Assembly: GCA_035653295.1 (NCBI GenBank)
Contig: DASRCB010000237.1
Span: forward strand, 1 to 46,448
Direction of reading: 5' to 3'
Length of the DNA: 46,448 nt
Source of the DNA: DASRCB01 sp035653295
Lineage (GTDB): Bacteria > Acidobacteriota > Terriglobia > Bryobacterales > Bryobacteraceae
Below the pieces are notes generated by a model that saw only the letters and a list, made by a program, of their open reading frames with translations, searched no databases and was not told the origin of the DNA. This document shows positions 14,363-22,840 of this stretch, piece by piece; the first letter of the stretch is position 1, and every line of letters begins with the position of its first letter. A program made the position numbers and the translations under genes.

Positions 14363-15415
14363 TCAGGACCAGCCGGCGCCGGTTGCTTCTACGTACAGGG
14401 CGTAGATGGACTGGCTGGCGGCCATGAAGAGGCGGTTGCGGCGGGGGCCGCCGAAGCACAGGTTGGCGCAGATTTCAGGCAGCAGGATCATGCCGATGCG
14501 CTCGCCTTCGGGCGTGAACACGTGCACGCCATCGTAGCCCGGGCCGACCCAGCCGCAGCCGGCCCAGATGTTGCCGTCGGTGTCGGCGCGAATGCCGTCC
14601 GGCAATCCGGCGCCCACTCCCTTCAGCTCCGTGGAGCAGAAACGGCGGCCGTTGCGCAGGCGCGCGCCGTCGACATCGTAAACCTGGATGATCTTCGGCG
14701 CATCGGGGTAATGCGTCGCGCCGGTGTCGCAGATGTAGAGCTTCGACCAGTCCGGAGAGAAGCAGACGCCATTCGGCTTGTACAACTCGTCGCTGACCAT
14801 GGTCATCTGGCCGGTTCTGCCGTCGATACGATAGACCGCCTCTTTGAGCTCCAGCGGGGCTTTGCCGCCTTCATAGATGGCCAGCATGCCGTAGCCGGGA
14901 TCGCTGAACCAGATATTGCCGTCGCGATCCACCGCGATGTCGTTGGGCGCATTCAGTCGCTTGCCGTTCCATTTGTCCGCGAGCACGGTGACGCTGCCGT
15001 CATGCTCGTAGCGGACCACGCGGCGCGCCTGGTGCTCGCAGGAGAGCTGACGGCCTTCGCGGTCGAAGGTGTTGCCGTTGCTGTAATTCGAAGGCCTGCG
15101 GAACTCGCTGACGTGCCCGTCTTCCTGAAGCCAGCGCATCTGCCGGTTGTTGGGGATGTCGCTCCAGAGAAGAAACTGGCCCACGCCGTTCCATGCCGGA
15201 CCCTCGGCCCAGCGCATTCCTGTCGCGATGCGCTGGAGAGCGCCGTTGTTGTCGCGATATTTGTTGAAGCGTTTATCGACGCTGATGACGTCCGGGTCGG
15301 GGTAGCGGATGGGGGTGGCGCCGCTCCAGTCGCGCTGCGCGCCGGATTGAGCCAGCAAAGCCGAGCCGCCCGCAGCGGCGGCAAGGAACGCGCGGCGGTT
15401 CGTGTTGGTGGACAT
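14363..15415 (-). CDS. SMP-30/gluconolactonase-like beta-propeller, Tat-exported
   Basis: A 350-residue protein with a twin-arginine signal (NRRAFLAAAAGGSALLA, residues 6-22) and a six-bladed SMP-30/LRE propeller. Expected metal ligands are visible: E in RWAEGPAWN near the first blade, N in LNAPNDIAVD, and D in AGLPDGIRAD. Relatives hydrolyse sugar lactones or related esters in a Ca/Zn-dependent way. Here export by Tat to the periplasm is likely, so it could follow a periplasmic sugar dehydrogenase such as the GMC enzyme. The two are not in one operon. It is divergent from the helicase gene (44 bp). Confidence 0.9.
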   Translation of the reverse strand: MSTNTNRRAFLAAAAGGSALLAQSGAQRDWSGATPIRYPDPDVISVDKRFNKYRDNNGALQRIATGMRWAEGPAWNGVGQFLLWSDIPNNRQMRWLQEDGHVSEFRRPSNYSNGNTFDREGRQLSCEHQARRVVRYEHDGSVTVLADKWNGKRLNAPNDIAVDRDGNIWFSDPGYGMLAIYEGGKAPLELKEAVYRIDGRTGQMTMVSDELYKPNGVCFSPDWSKLYICDTGATHYPDAPKIIQVYDVDGARLRNGRRFCSTELKGVGAGLPDGIRADTDGNIWAGCGWVGPGYDGVHVFTPEGERIGMILLPEICANLCFGGPRRNRLFMAASQSIYALYVEATGAGWS

Positions 15416-15459
15416 AAAAGGTAAAATAGAAGATAGCTCATTCCCGCCCTCCGGTCCAT

Positions 15460-18400
15460 ATGCTGGCGCAATTCGATCCCCTGGTTCAGGAGTGGTTCGC
15501 GCGTCGCTTCGGCGCGCCGACCGAGCCCCAGGTGCAGGGCTGGCCGGAGATCCGCGCCGGCAATGATGTCCTGATTTCGGCGCCCACCGGATCCGGCAAG
15601 ACGCTGGCCGCGTTTCTGATCTGTCTGGACGAACTGGTCCGGGAGGCGCGCGCGGGCACGCTGGCGGACGAGACGCGCGTCGTTTACGTATCGCCGCTCA
15701 AGGCGCTGAGTAACGACGTCCGGAAGAATCTCGAGGCGCCGCTGGCCGAGATTCGCGAGCTGGCGGAACAGCAGGGAGTGAAGCTGGCGCCCATCCGTAC
15801 GGCGGTGCGCACGGGAGACACGCCCGCGTGGGAACGCCAGCAGATGGGCCGCAAGCCGCCGCACATTCTCGTCACCACGCCGGAATCGCTGTTCATTCTG
15901 ATGACCGCGGAGAGCTCGCGGAAGATGCTGCGCACCACGCGCGTGATTATCGTCGACGAGATCCACGCCATGGCCGATGACAAGCGCGGCTCGCATCTGG
16001 CGCTCACGATGGCGCGGCTGGACGCTCTGACGCCGGAGCGGGCGCAGCGCGTCGGGTTATCGGCGACGGTGAAGCCAATCGAAGACGTCGCGCAGTTTCT
16101 CGGGCCGAAGACGCACATCGTCAACGTCGGCCACCGCCGCGCTATGGATCTGGGTGTGCTGGTTCCGCGCGATGAGCTGGGTCCCATCGCATCGCACGAG
16201 ATGTGGGCGGAGATTTACGACCGCCTCGCGGAGCTGATTCTGGCGCACCGCACCACGCTGGTGTTCGTGAACACGCGGCGGCTTTCCGAGCGGGTCGCGC
16301 ATGCGCTGGGGGAGCGGCTGGGGGCGGGCGCGGTCCTGCCGCACCATGGGAGTCTGGCGCGGGCGCTGCGGCTGGATGCGGAAACGCGGCTGAAGAACGG
16401 CGAACTGCGGGCGGTGGTGGCGACAGCGTCGCTGGAGCTGGGGATCGACATCGGCAGTGTCGATCTGGTGGTGCAGATCGGGTCGACACGGTCGATCGCG
16501 GTTGCGCTACAGCGCTTCGGGCGATCGGGCCACTGGGTCGGCGCGCGGCCGAAAGCGCGGCTGTTCGTGACCACGCGGGACGAGCTGATCGAGGGCGCCG
16601 CGATAGTCCGCGGCATTCGCCAGGGCGAGCTGGAGCGGATCGAGATTCCTGAGAATGCGCTGGATATTCTGGCGCAGCAGATCGTGGCGGCGGCGGCGTG
16701 CGAGGCGTGGGACGAAGATGCGCTCTTCGATCGCTTCCGGAGCGCCTGGCCGTATCGCAATCTGGACCGCGCCGACTTCGACGCAGTCATAACGATGCTC
16801 TCGGACGGCATCGCCACCTCGCGGGGGCGCAGCGGAGCGTTTCTGCATCGCGATCAGGTGAACGGACGGGTGCGCGGGCGGCGGGGCGCGCGGCTGGCGG
16901 CGATTACGTCCGGGGGCGCGATTCCGGAGAACAGCGCATACGCCGTGACCGCGGAGCCGGACGGGCGCACCATCGGCACGCTCGACGAAGATTTCGCGGT
17001 GGAGAGCCTGGCGGGCGATGTGTTCCTGCTGGGAACGCAATCGTGGAAGATCAAGCGTGTCGGCGCGGGGCGGGTGTACGTGGAGGATGCGCACGGCGCG
17101 CCGCCTTCGATTCCCTTCTGGCTGGGGGAAGCGCCGGGACGGTCGCCGGAATTGTCGCGGGTGGTTTCGGATCTGCGGCAGGAAATCGTGCGGCTCGGTG
17201 TGGGTCGGGATGGCGTGGAAGGCCCCACTAATGGCTTGCAACCGGATATGGCGGGCCGAGGGCCCGCCGCAGGCTGGGAGCCTGCCCCCCAGAACAAGGC
17301 TATCGAGTGGCTGCAAGCTGAGTGCGGGCTTGATGAAGCCGGGGCGAAGCAGGCGGCCGTATACGTCGCGGCAGGCGCGGCGGCGCTCGGCGCCTTGCCC
17401 ACGCAGGAGTGCGTGGTGGCGGAGCGCTTCTTCGACGAAGGCGGGGGGATGCAGCTGGTTCTGCACGCGCCCTTCGGGAGCCGCATCAATCGCGCCTGGG
17501 GGCTGGCGCTGCGCAAGCGTTTCTGCCGCACGTTCAATTTCGAACTACAGGCGGCCGCGACGGATAACGGCATCGTCATCTCGCTCAGCGAGCAGCACGC
17601 ATTTCCGCTGGAGCTGGTGTTCGAGTTCCTGAAGCCGCAGAGCGTAGAGCACGTTTTGATTCAGGCCATGCTGCCCGCGCCGATGTTCACGGCGCGCTGG
17701 CGGTGGAACGCTTCGCGCGCGCTCGCGATTCTGCGCTTCGGCGGCGGCCGGAAGGTTCCGGCGCCGATCCAGCGCATGCGCTCCGACGACCTGCTGGCAT
17801 CCGTTTTCCCCGATCAGGTCGCCTGCCCGGAGAACCTCACCGGCGAGATCCGGATCCCCGATCACCCGCTGGTGAAAGAGACGATCGATAACTGCCTGCG
17901 TGAGGCCATGGATCTCGACGGCCTCACCGACATCCTGGAGCGGATGCGCTCCGGCGCGATCCGCACGGTTGCGATCGACAATGCCGAGCCGTCGCCGCTG
18001 GGTCACGAGATCCTGAACGCGAACCCGTACGCCTTCCTCGATGACGCTCCGCTGGAGGAGCGGCGCGCGCGCGCGGTGCAGCTGCGCAGCTCGCTGCGGA
18101 CGGACTTTGTGGGCGGGGCCGGGGTGCTGGATCCGGCGGCGATCGCGCAGATATCGGCCGAGGTCTGGCCCGAGGCGCGGAATGCCGACGAATTGCACGA
18201 TGCTCTGCTGACGCTGGTCACGCTGCCCCCGGCCGAGGAGTGGCGCGCGTATTTCGAAGAACTGGAGCGGACCGGACGGGCGTCGGTGTTCGCGCGCGGC
18301 GGCCGCGAATTCTGGATCGCAACCGAGCGGCTGGGGTCGCGGGACGATCATCTGCTGATCGTCCGGGGCTGGATGGAATCGGTGGGACCGATCACGGCGG

Positions 18401-19611
18401 GCGCACTGGCGGAGAAACTGGCGCTCGGCCACGAAGACGTCGAAGGCGCACTGCTGAAACTGGAAGCCGAAGGCACGGTCTTGCGCGGCCGCTTCTCGGT
18501 TCCGGAAGGCGTCGGAGACATGGAATGGTGCAACCGGCGCGTTCTGGCGCGAATCCATCGGCTGACCATCGGACGCCTGCGCCGGGAGATCGAGCCCGTT
18601 TCGGCGCTGGACTTCCACCGCTTCCTGTGCCGCTGGCAGCATCTGGCGCCGGGAGCGCAGCTTCACGGCTCGGATGGCGTGCTGCAGGTCATCCGGCAAT
18701 TGCAGGGTTATGAGATCCCGGCCGCGGCGTGGGAATCCGAGGTCCTGTCGCGGCGAGTTGCGCGGTACGATCCGGAGCAGCTCGATGAGCTTTGCCTGTC
18801 GGGCGAAGTGATGTGGGGCCGGTTGTCGCCGCATCCGGCGCTGGAATCCGACGATGGCCGGCGCGTGCGGGCGTCCAGGCTGGCGCCGATCTCGCTGTTC
18901 GAGCGCGAGAGCGCGGAGTGGCTTGGGGCCAATGGTGTGACACAGGAGGCGGCGCTTACGGAGCCCGCGCGCCAGATCCTGGAGGTGCTCCGCGCCAGTG
19001 GCGCATCGTTCTTCGGCGACCTGAGCCGGGCCACGCGCCTGCTGGCGAGTGAAGTGGAAGACGCGCTATGGGAGCTCGTGGCGGCGGGGCTGGTGACGGC
19101 GGATGGATTTGAGAACCTGCGCGCGCTGGTGGATCCGAAGCGGCGCCGCGGAGAGGGACGCGGCCGGCTTGCGCGTCCGCGTCATGCCGCGGGCCGGTGG
19201 GCGCTGATGCGGCACAGCGGTGAGCCGAGCGATGCCGGACAGCGAGTGGAAGCGTGGGCCGATCAGCTGATTCGCCGCTGGGGCGTGCTGGTTCGCGACG
19301 TTCTGGCTCGCGAAACCAATGCTCCTTTCTGGCGCGACCTGCTGCCGGTGCTGCGGCGGAAGGAAGCGCGCGGCGAGCTGCGCGGGGGCCGCTTCGTCGC
19401 GGGTCTTTCGGGCGAACAGTTTGCCGCGCCGGAAGCGCTCGACCTGCTGAGGGTGGTGCGCCGCGCCCAGTCGCATCCGGAAGACGAGCTGAGCATCGCC
19501 AACTCCGACCCGCTGAATCTTACCGGCATCGTGCTTCCAGGGCCGCGGGTAAGCAGCCTGTCGGCCGGCGCCCGCGTTCTGGTGGAGGCGGCAACGCCAA
19601 TTTCGGCGTAA
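15460..19611 (+). CDS. lhr: Lhr-family ATP-dependent DNA helicase, very large
   Basis: A 1383-residue superfamily 2 helicase. RecA domain 1 has Walker A A-P-T-G-S-G-K-T (41-48), Walker B D-E-I-H (166-169) and S-A-T (201-203). RecA domain 2 has ASLELGIDIGSVDLV and QRFGRSGH. A winged-helix/Lhr core and a long C-terminal half follow. Lhr proteins translocate 3'-5' on single-stranded DNA and are linked to repair of crosslinks and oxidative damage. A segment at residues about 586-612 (GVEGPTNGLQPDMAGRGPAA and following) has no helicase character and is encoded by REP-like palindromes inserted in frame. Around it RLGVGRD and IEWLQAECGLDEAG look like the original neighbours. The ATG at 15460 fits, since domain 1 begins at once; a TAAAAT at 15422 is a possible -10. 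Confidence 0.92.
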   Translation: MLAQFDPLVQEWFARRFGAPTEPQVQGWPEIRAGNDVLISAPTGSGKTLAAFLICLDELVREARAGTLADETRVVYVSPLKALSNDVRKNLEAPLAEIRELAEQQGVKLAPIRTAVRTGDTPAWERQQMGRKPPHILVTTPESLFILMTAESSRKMLRTTRVIIVDEIHAMADDKRGSHLALTMARLDALTPERAQRVGLSATVKPIEDVAQFLGPKTHIVNVGHRRAMDLGVLVPRDELGPIASHEMWAEIYDRLAELILAHRTTLVFVNTRRLSERVAHALGERLGAGAVLPHHGSLARALRLDAETRLKNGELRAVVATASLELGIDIGSVDLVVQIGSTRSIAVALQRFGRSGHWVGARPKARLFVTTRDELIEGAAIVRGIRQGELERIEIPENALDILAQQIVAAAACEAWDEDALFDRFRSAWPYRNLDRADFDAVITMLSDGIATSRGRSGAFLHRDQVNGRVRGRRGARLAAITSGGAIPENSAYAVTAEPDGRTIGTLDEDFAVESLAGDVFLLGTQSWKIKRVGAGRVYVEDAHGAPPSIPFWLGEAPGRSPELSRVVSDLRQEIVRLGVGRDGVEGPTNGLQPDMAGRGPAAGWEPAPQNKAIEWLQAECGLDEAGAKQAAVYVAAGAAALGALPTQECVVAERFFDEGGGMQLVLHAPFGSRINRAWGLALRKRFCRTFNFELQAAATDNGIVISLSEQHAFPLELVFEFLKPQSVEHVLIQAMLPAPMFTARWRWNASRALAILRFGGGRKVPAPIQRMRSDDLLASVFPDQVACPENLTGEIRIPDHPLVKETIDNCLREAMDLDGLTDILERMRSGAIRTVAIDNAEPSPLGHEILNANPYAFLDDAPLEERRARAVQLRSSLRTDFVGGAGVLDPAAIAQISAEVWPEARNADELHDALLTLVTLPPAEEWRAYFEELERTGRASVFARGGREFWIATERLGSRDDHLLIVRGWMESVGPITAGALAEKLALGHEDVEGALLKLEAEGTVLRGRFSVPEGVGDMEWCNRRVLARIHRLTIGRLRREIEPVSALDFHRFLCRWQHLAPGAQLHGSDGVLQVIRQLQGYEIPAAAWESEVLSRRVARYDPEQLDELCLSGEVMWGRLSPHPALESDDGRRVRASRLAPISLFERESAEWLGANGVTQEAALTEPARQILEVLRASGASFFGDLSRATRLLASEVEDALWELVAAGLVTADGFENLRALVDPKRRRGEGRGRLARPRHAAGRWALMRHSGEPSDAGQRVEAWADQLIRRWGVLVRDVLARETNAPFWRDLLPVLRRKEARGELRGGRFVAGLSGEQFAAPEALDLLRVVRRAQSHPEDELSIANSDPLNLTGIVLPGPRVSSLSAGARVLVEAATPISA
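17230..17285. repeat. REP-like palindrome cluster inside the Lhr coding sequence
   Basis: Three palindromic pieces lie back to back. AATGGCTTGCA (17230-17240) matches the right half of the REP at 21154. GGCGGGCC-GAG-GGCCCGCC (17250-17268) is a perfect 8-bp stem, and GCAGGCT-GGG-AGCCTGC (17269-17285) a perfect 7-bp stem. The reading frame is kept. Confidence 0.75.
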
Positions 19612-19745
19612 GCCGTTGTCGGGCAGCGAGTCATCACCGTTTTCTCACGAACGAGGCAACCCGGACGATACGTTATTTGGGCGTATGAGCGCCCGAGTAT
19701 GCAGCGCAGTATTGCTCCAAAACGCCTCTCCGCGGGAAGCCCGGC

Positions 19746-20753
19746 ATGAATACAGCGCTGGTGCAAGTGCTCCGCCGCATGCGCCGGGGCTCGCTTCGAA
19801 AACAGGTGCGGGCGCATCTGCCGGTTTTGCCGGTGCTGAGGCGGCAACTGCAACAGACTTCCGCCGAAATGGAACAGAGCGTGGTGGCCATCACACGCAA
19901 CTTCAGCGGCATGGCCGGGCAGGTGCGGGATATCGTGGCGCGAGCATCCCACCTCCTGGGGTCCGCGGACGCAGCCGAAGCGGGCGCGGGCACGGTTGAA
20001 GCGCTGGTGGATTCCTCACGAGCGACAATGCAGCGGCTGATCGATCGGATGGAGCGATCGAGCGCGGTTTCCCTCCAGGCGGTCAAGCGGATGGAAGAGG
20101 TCGAGAGCGGAATGCGGCGCATTGAAAAAGCGATCGCCGAGGTGGATCGCATCTCCTTTTCCAATAAGCTGCTGGCGCTCAACGCGCGAATCGAGGCGGC
20201 GCATGTTGGCGAGGCGGGCAGCGGGTTCGGCATCGTAGCGGACGAAATTTCGAATCAGGCATATCGCTCGACGGAGATTACGGAGGAAATCGACAAAACT
20301 ATTTCGAGCCTCAGCGCGGCCGTTCAGGCGGCTGCGGGAGAACTTCGCACCATGGCTTCGGAAGATCGCGAACTACTCGGTGAAAGTCGAAGGGAAGTGA
20401 CCGAGGCCCTGGATGCGCTGGGGCGCACGCACGATGAGATGACGGCGGCGCTGCAGGAAGCCAGTGCCAGAAACGAGCGGATTGCCGACGAGATCGGCAG
20501 GGCGGTGACCGGTCTGCAATTTCAGGATCGGCTGAGCCAGCGAATCTCGCACGTAGTGGAGAGTCTGGCGGCGATGGAAGAGAGCCTTTCCGGACACGCC
20601 TCCGCCGCCGGGCACGAAAGCGCCGTTTTACAGGATCTGCAGCGATCCTACACGATGCACGCGGAGCGAGCTGTGCACGGGAATGCCGCGGAAAGCCCGG
20701 AGGCCGTGGCCGTGGCTGCGCCCGGAGGTGAGGGCGATGTGGAGCTTTTTTAG
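19746..20753 (+). CDS. Soluble MCP-like signalling protein with CheZ-like DxxxQ helix
   Basis: A 335-residue, mostly helical protein with no membrane segment. Residues about 40-250 form a coiled coil with the methyl-accepting hairpin tip (LALNARIEAAHVGEAGSGFG, 143-162; then IVADEISNQAYRSTEITEEI). At 257-271 it reads GLQFQDRLSQRISHV. The D261-x-x-x-Q265 spacing matches the catalytic motif of CheZ CheY-phosphatases (LQFQD is also seen in divergent CheZ-like proteins). The tail (residues 310-335) is Ala/Pro/Gly-rich and ends VELF. The CheY gene follows after 9 bp. I infer a cytosolic receptor that can dephosphorylate or tune its own CheY. No CheA, CheW or CheR is in the window. The start is the first ATG of the coiled-coil frame; the ribosome binding site is weak. 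Confidence 0.82.
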   Translation: MNTALVQVLRRMRRGSLRKQVRAHLPVLPVLRRQLQQTSAEMEQSVVAITRNFSGMAGQVRDIVARASHLLGSADAAEAGAGTVEALVDSSRATMQRLIDRMERSSAVSLQAVKRMEEVESGMRRIEKAIAEVDRISFSNKLLALNARIEAAHVGEAGSGFGIVADEISNQAYRSTEITEEIDKTISSLSAAVQAAAGELRTMASEDRELLGESRREVTEALDALGRTHDEMTAALQEASARNERIADEIGRAVTGLQFQDRLSQRISHVVESLAAMEESLSGHASAAGHESAVLQDLQRSYTMHAERAVHGNAAESPEAVAVAAPGGEGDVELF

Positions 20754-20762
20754 GGAGAAGTC

Positions 20763-21131
20763 ATGGCTCCGAGAACAGGACTGATCGTCGACGACTCCGT
20801 CTCATTGCGGCAGATGCTGGCGTATACCTTGTCCCAGGCCGGGTTCACCGTCCTGGAGGCCGGCAATGGGGAGGAGGGGCTCAGGGTTCTCGACGGCAGG
20901 CGTGTGGATTTGATCATCACCGATCTGAATATGCCGGTGATGGATGGCATCGCCTTCATCCGCGCGCTGCGCGGCCGCACGGCAACGCGCTTCACGCCGG
21001 TGCTGATGCTGACGACCGAAAGCCAGCCGGCGAAAAAGGCTGAAGGTAAATCGGCGGGCGCGACCGGGTGGATTGTGAAGCCGTTTCGTCCCGACCAGCT
21101 GCTGGACACGATCCGCAGGGTGCTGCCGTAG
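20763..21131 (+). CDS. CheY-like single-domain response regulator
   Basis: A 122-residue receiver domain with all key residues: acidic pair D10-D11, phosphoacceptor D54 (IITDLNMPVMDG), T84 (LMLTTES) and K106 (WIVKPFRP). There is no output domain, so it acts by protein contact, as CheY does at a flagellar motor or another target. GGGAG lies about 6 nt before the ATG, and the gap to the MCP/CheZ-like gene is 9 bp, so the two are one operon. REP elements follow 22 bp after the stop. Confidence 0.95.
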   Translation: MAPRTGLIVDDSVSLRQMLAYTLSQAGFTVLEAGNGEEGLRVLDGRRVDLIITDLNMPVMDGIAFIRALRGRTATRFTPVLMLTTESQPAKKAEGKSAGATGWIVKPFRPDQLLDTIRRVLP

Positions 21132-21153
21132 GCCGGGGAGCTGCTCCAGAAGT

Positions 21154-21177
21154 GTGCAAGCCAATGGCTTGCACCAC
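21154..21177 (-). repeat. REP element after the CheY gene
   Basis: A 9-bp perfect stem of GTGCAAGCC and GGCTTGCAC around AAT. On the minus strand the palindrome is headed by GTGG (21177-21174). It lies between the convergent CheY and VOC genes. Confidence 0.8.
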
Positions 21178-21242
21178 AATCGGCATTTCACGAGGATGCC
21201 CAAGTCCAGCAGGGCGAGGCCCGCCCCCTATCGAGCGAGAAG

Positions 21243-21266
21243 GTGCAAGCCAAAGGCTCGCACTAC
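21243..21266 (-). repeat. REP element overlapping the VOC gene stop
   Basis: GTGCAAGCC and GGCTCGCAC around AAA form a 9-bp stem with one mismatch. The minus-strand head is GTAG (21266-21263). The head supplies the TAG stop codon (21265-21263) of the VOC gene, so the element abuts the coding sequence exactly. It has the same orientation as the copy at 21154. Confidence 0.75.
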
Positions 21267-22054
21267 ATTGCGCGCGGGGATGCGGTGAAGATGGCGAAGA
21301 CGGCGCCCTGGGGGTCGGCGATGATCGACATGCGGCCGACATTCTCGATGCTCATGGGCGGCAGATAGAGTTGGGCGCCCATGTCCTTCGCCAGATTTGC
21401 CGTGGCGTCGCAGTCGGTGACGGCGATATACGCCAGCCAGTGCGGCGGCGAGTTGGGGTTGCTCTGATGAGAGGGCGGGATGCCGCCGATGAAGGCATCG
21501 CCGTTTTTAATGTGCAGATAGCCGCTGGAATCGTTTTGCCCGGGGGTGATTTCCCAGCCGAACATGGCGCTGTAGAAGGCTTTTGCTCCGGCCTGATCGG
21601 GGGTGCTGAGATCGGCCCAGCAGAGCGTTCCCGGCACGCCGGTTATGGTCAGGCCGGGATTCGACTTCGCCTGCCAGAGGGCAATAACGGCGCCCTGCGG
21701 GTCGCGGATAATGGCCATGCGCCCGTAATCGGCGACGTCGAAGGGTCCGCCCAGGATGGCGCCTCCGAGCTCGGTTGCTCGCGCCGCGGATGAGTCGGCG
21801 CTCTCTGTGGCGACGTACAGCATCCAGTTGGGAGGCACGCCCTGTTCCTTCTGGTCGGCCATCAGGGTATATGCTGCGCCGGCGGCCCCTCCGCCGAGCT
21901 GGAAGATGGTATACGTCTGGTCGGGACCCATGGGAGAATCGTTTGCTTCCCAGCCAAAGAGCCGGCCGTAGAACTGCTTGGCGGCGGTCTGATCGGAGGT
22001 CATGAGCTCGAGCCAGCAGAATGCGCCGGGCGGGTGGCTGTCGATTTGGGGCAT
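21263..22054 (-). CDS. Two-domain VOC (glyoxalase-like) protein
   Basis: A 263-residue protein made of two VOC beta-alpha-beta-beta-beta repeats. Each begins with a GAFCWLELMT / GTLCWADLST strand and has FYGRLFGWE / FYSAMFGWE and a closing RMAIIRDPQGAV / RMSIIADPQGAV. Such tandem VOC proteins are common in soil bacteria; ligands or reactions are mostly unknown. The ATG at 22054 (MPQIDSHPPGAFCW) is preferred over the further upstream ATG at 22096 because the first strand follows at once and related proteins start similarly. It is convergent with the chemotaxis pair and divergent from the TPR gene. Confidence 0.9.
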   Translation of the reverse strand: MPQIDSHPPGAFCWLELMTSDQTAAKQFYGRLFGWEANDSPMGPDQTYTIFQLGGGAAGAAYTLMADQKEQGVPPNWMLYVATESADSSAARATELGGAILGGPFDVADYGRMAIIRDPQGAVIALWQAKSNPGLTITGVPGTLCWADLSTPDQAGAKAFYSAMFGWEITPGQNDSSGYLHIKNGDAFIGGIPPSHQSNPNSPPHWLAYIAVTDCDATANLAKDMGAQLYLPPMSIENVGRMSIIADPQGAVFAIFTASPRAM

Positions 22055-22133
22055 GGCGGCAGTATACACCGGGGCGGCGAAACGCAGTCCTGGCATTGTG
22101 TTAAACTATGGTTTCCCGCCCGAGGAGTGTCGT

Positions 22134-22835
22134 GTGGACAGGCTTACCCGCAAAGAACTGAAAACGGACAAGTTCGCTGTTGAAGTCCAGCATGGTGTCG
22201 AGTACGTAACCGAACATCGGCAGCAGATGGCGCTGTGGGGCGCTATTGCGGCCGTGGTGGTGATCGCCGTCGTGGGCTGGTATATCTACTCCAACCACGA
22301 GCACGGCGTCCGAGAGCAGAAGCTGGCGGAAGCATTGCGGATCCAGAACTCGCAGGTCGGCCCGACATCGGCGAATCCGTGGGTGCTCACGTTTCCGACC
22401 GAAGAAGCCCGCCAGAAGGCGCTCACTACCGCTCTGACGGAACTGGCTACGAAATACTCCGGGAGCGAAGAAGGAACGGTAGCGCAGTACCTGCTCGGCG
22501 CCTCCGCGGCGGACAAGGGCAACCTGGGTGAGGCAGAGCGCAGGCTGAGGGACGCGGTGGACGGCAAGGGCCCGTATACCTCGATGGCGAAGCTGGCCTT
22601 GGCGCGTGTCCTGGCCAGCGAAGGGAAAATCAACGACGCTGAAAGCCTGTTGCGCTCGCTGATCGAGAAGCCGACGGTTTTCGTGTCGAAAGACGAGGCC
22701 ACGATTGTTCTGGCGCAGATACTGGCGCCCACGCGGCCGGAGGAAGCGCGCAAGCTCCTCGAGCCTCTGCGGACGGCGCGGGCGGCCATCAGCAAGATCG
22801 CTCTGACCGAGATCAGCAGCCTTCCCAGGAAGTAA
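22134..22835 (+). CDS. Membrane-anchored TPR protein (YfgM-like)
   Basis: A 233-residue protein from the GTG at 22134, which has GAGGAG 6 nt upstream. A cytoplasmic N-terminus (DRLTRKELKTDKFAVEV) is followed by one membrane helix (about 33-52) and then periplasmic TPR-like helices (EGTVAQYLLGASAADKGN, AKLALARVLASEGKINDAES). This matches the plan of YfgM-type Sec-associated chaperone ancillary proteins, although the function here is inferred only from architecture. It runs 5 bp into the dGTPase gene, forming an operon. A longer frame upstream to 22002 overlaps the divergent VOC gene and lacks protein character. Confidence 0.82.
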   Translation: MDRLTRKELKTDKFAVEVQHGVEYVTEHRQQMALWGAIAAVVVIAVVGWYIYSNHEHGVREQKLAEALRIQNSQVGPTSANPWVLTFPTEEARQKALTTALTELATKYSGSEEGTVAQYLLGASAADKGNLGEAERRLRDAVDGKGPYTSMAKLALARVLASEGKINDAESLLRSLIEKPTVFVSKDEATIVLAQILAPTRPEEARKLLEPLRTARAAISKIALTEISSLPRK

Positions 22836-22840
22836 CGGGC

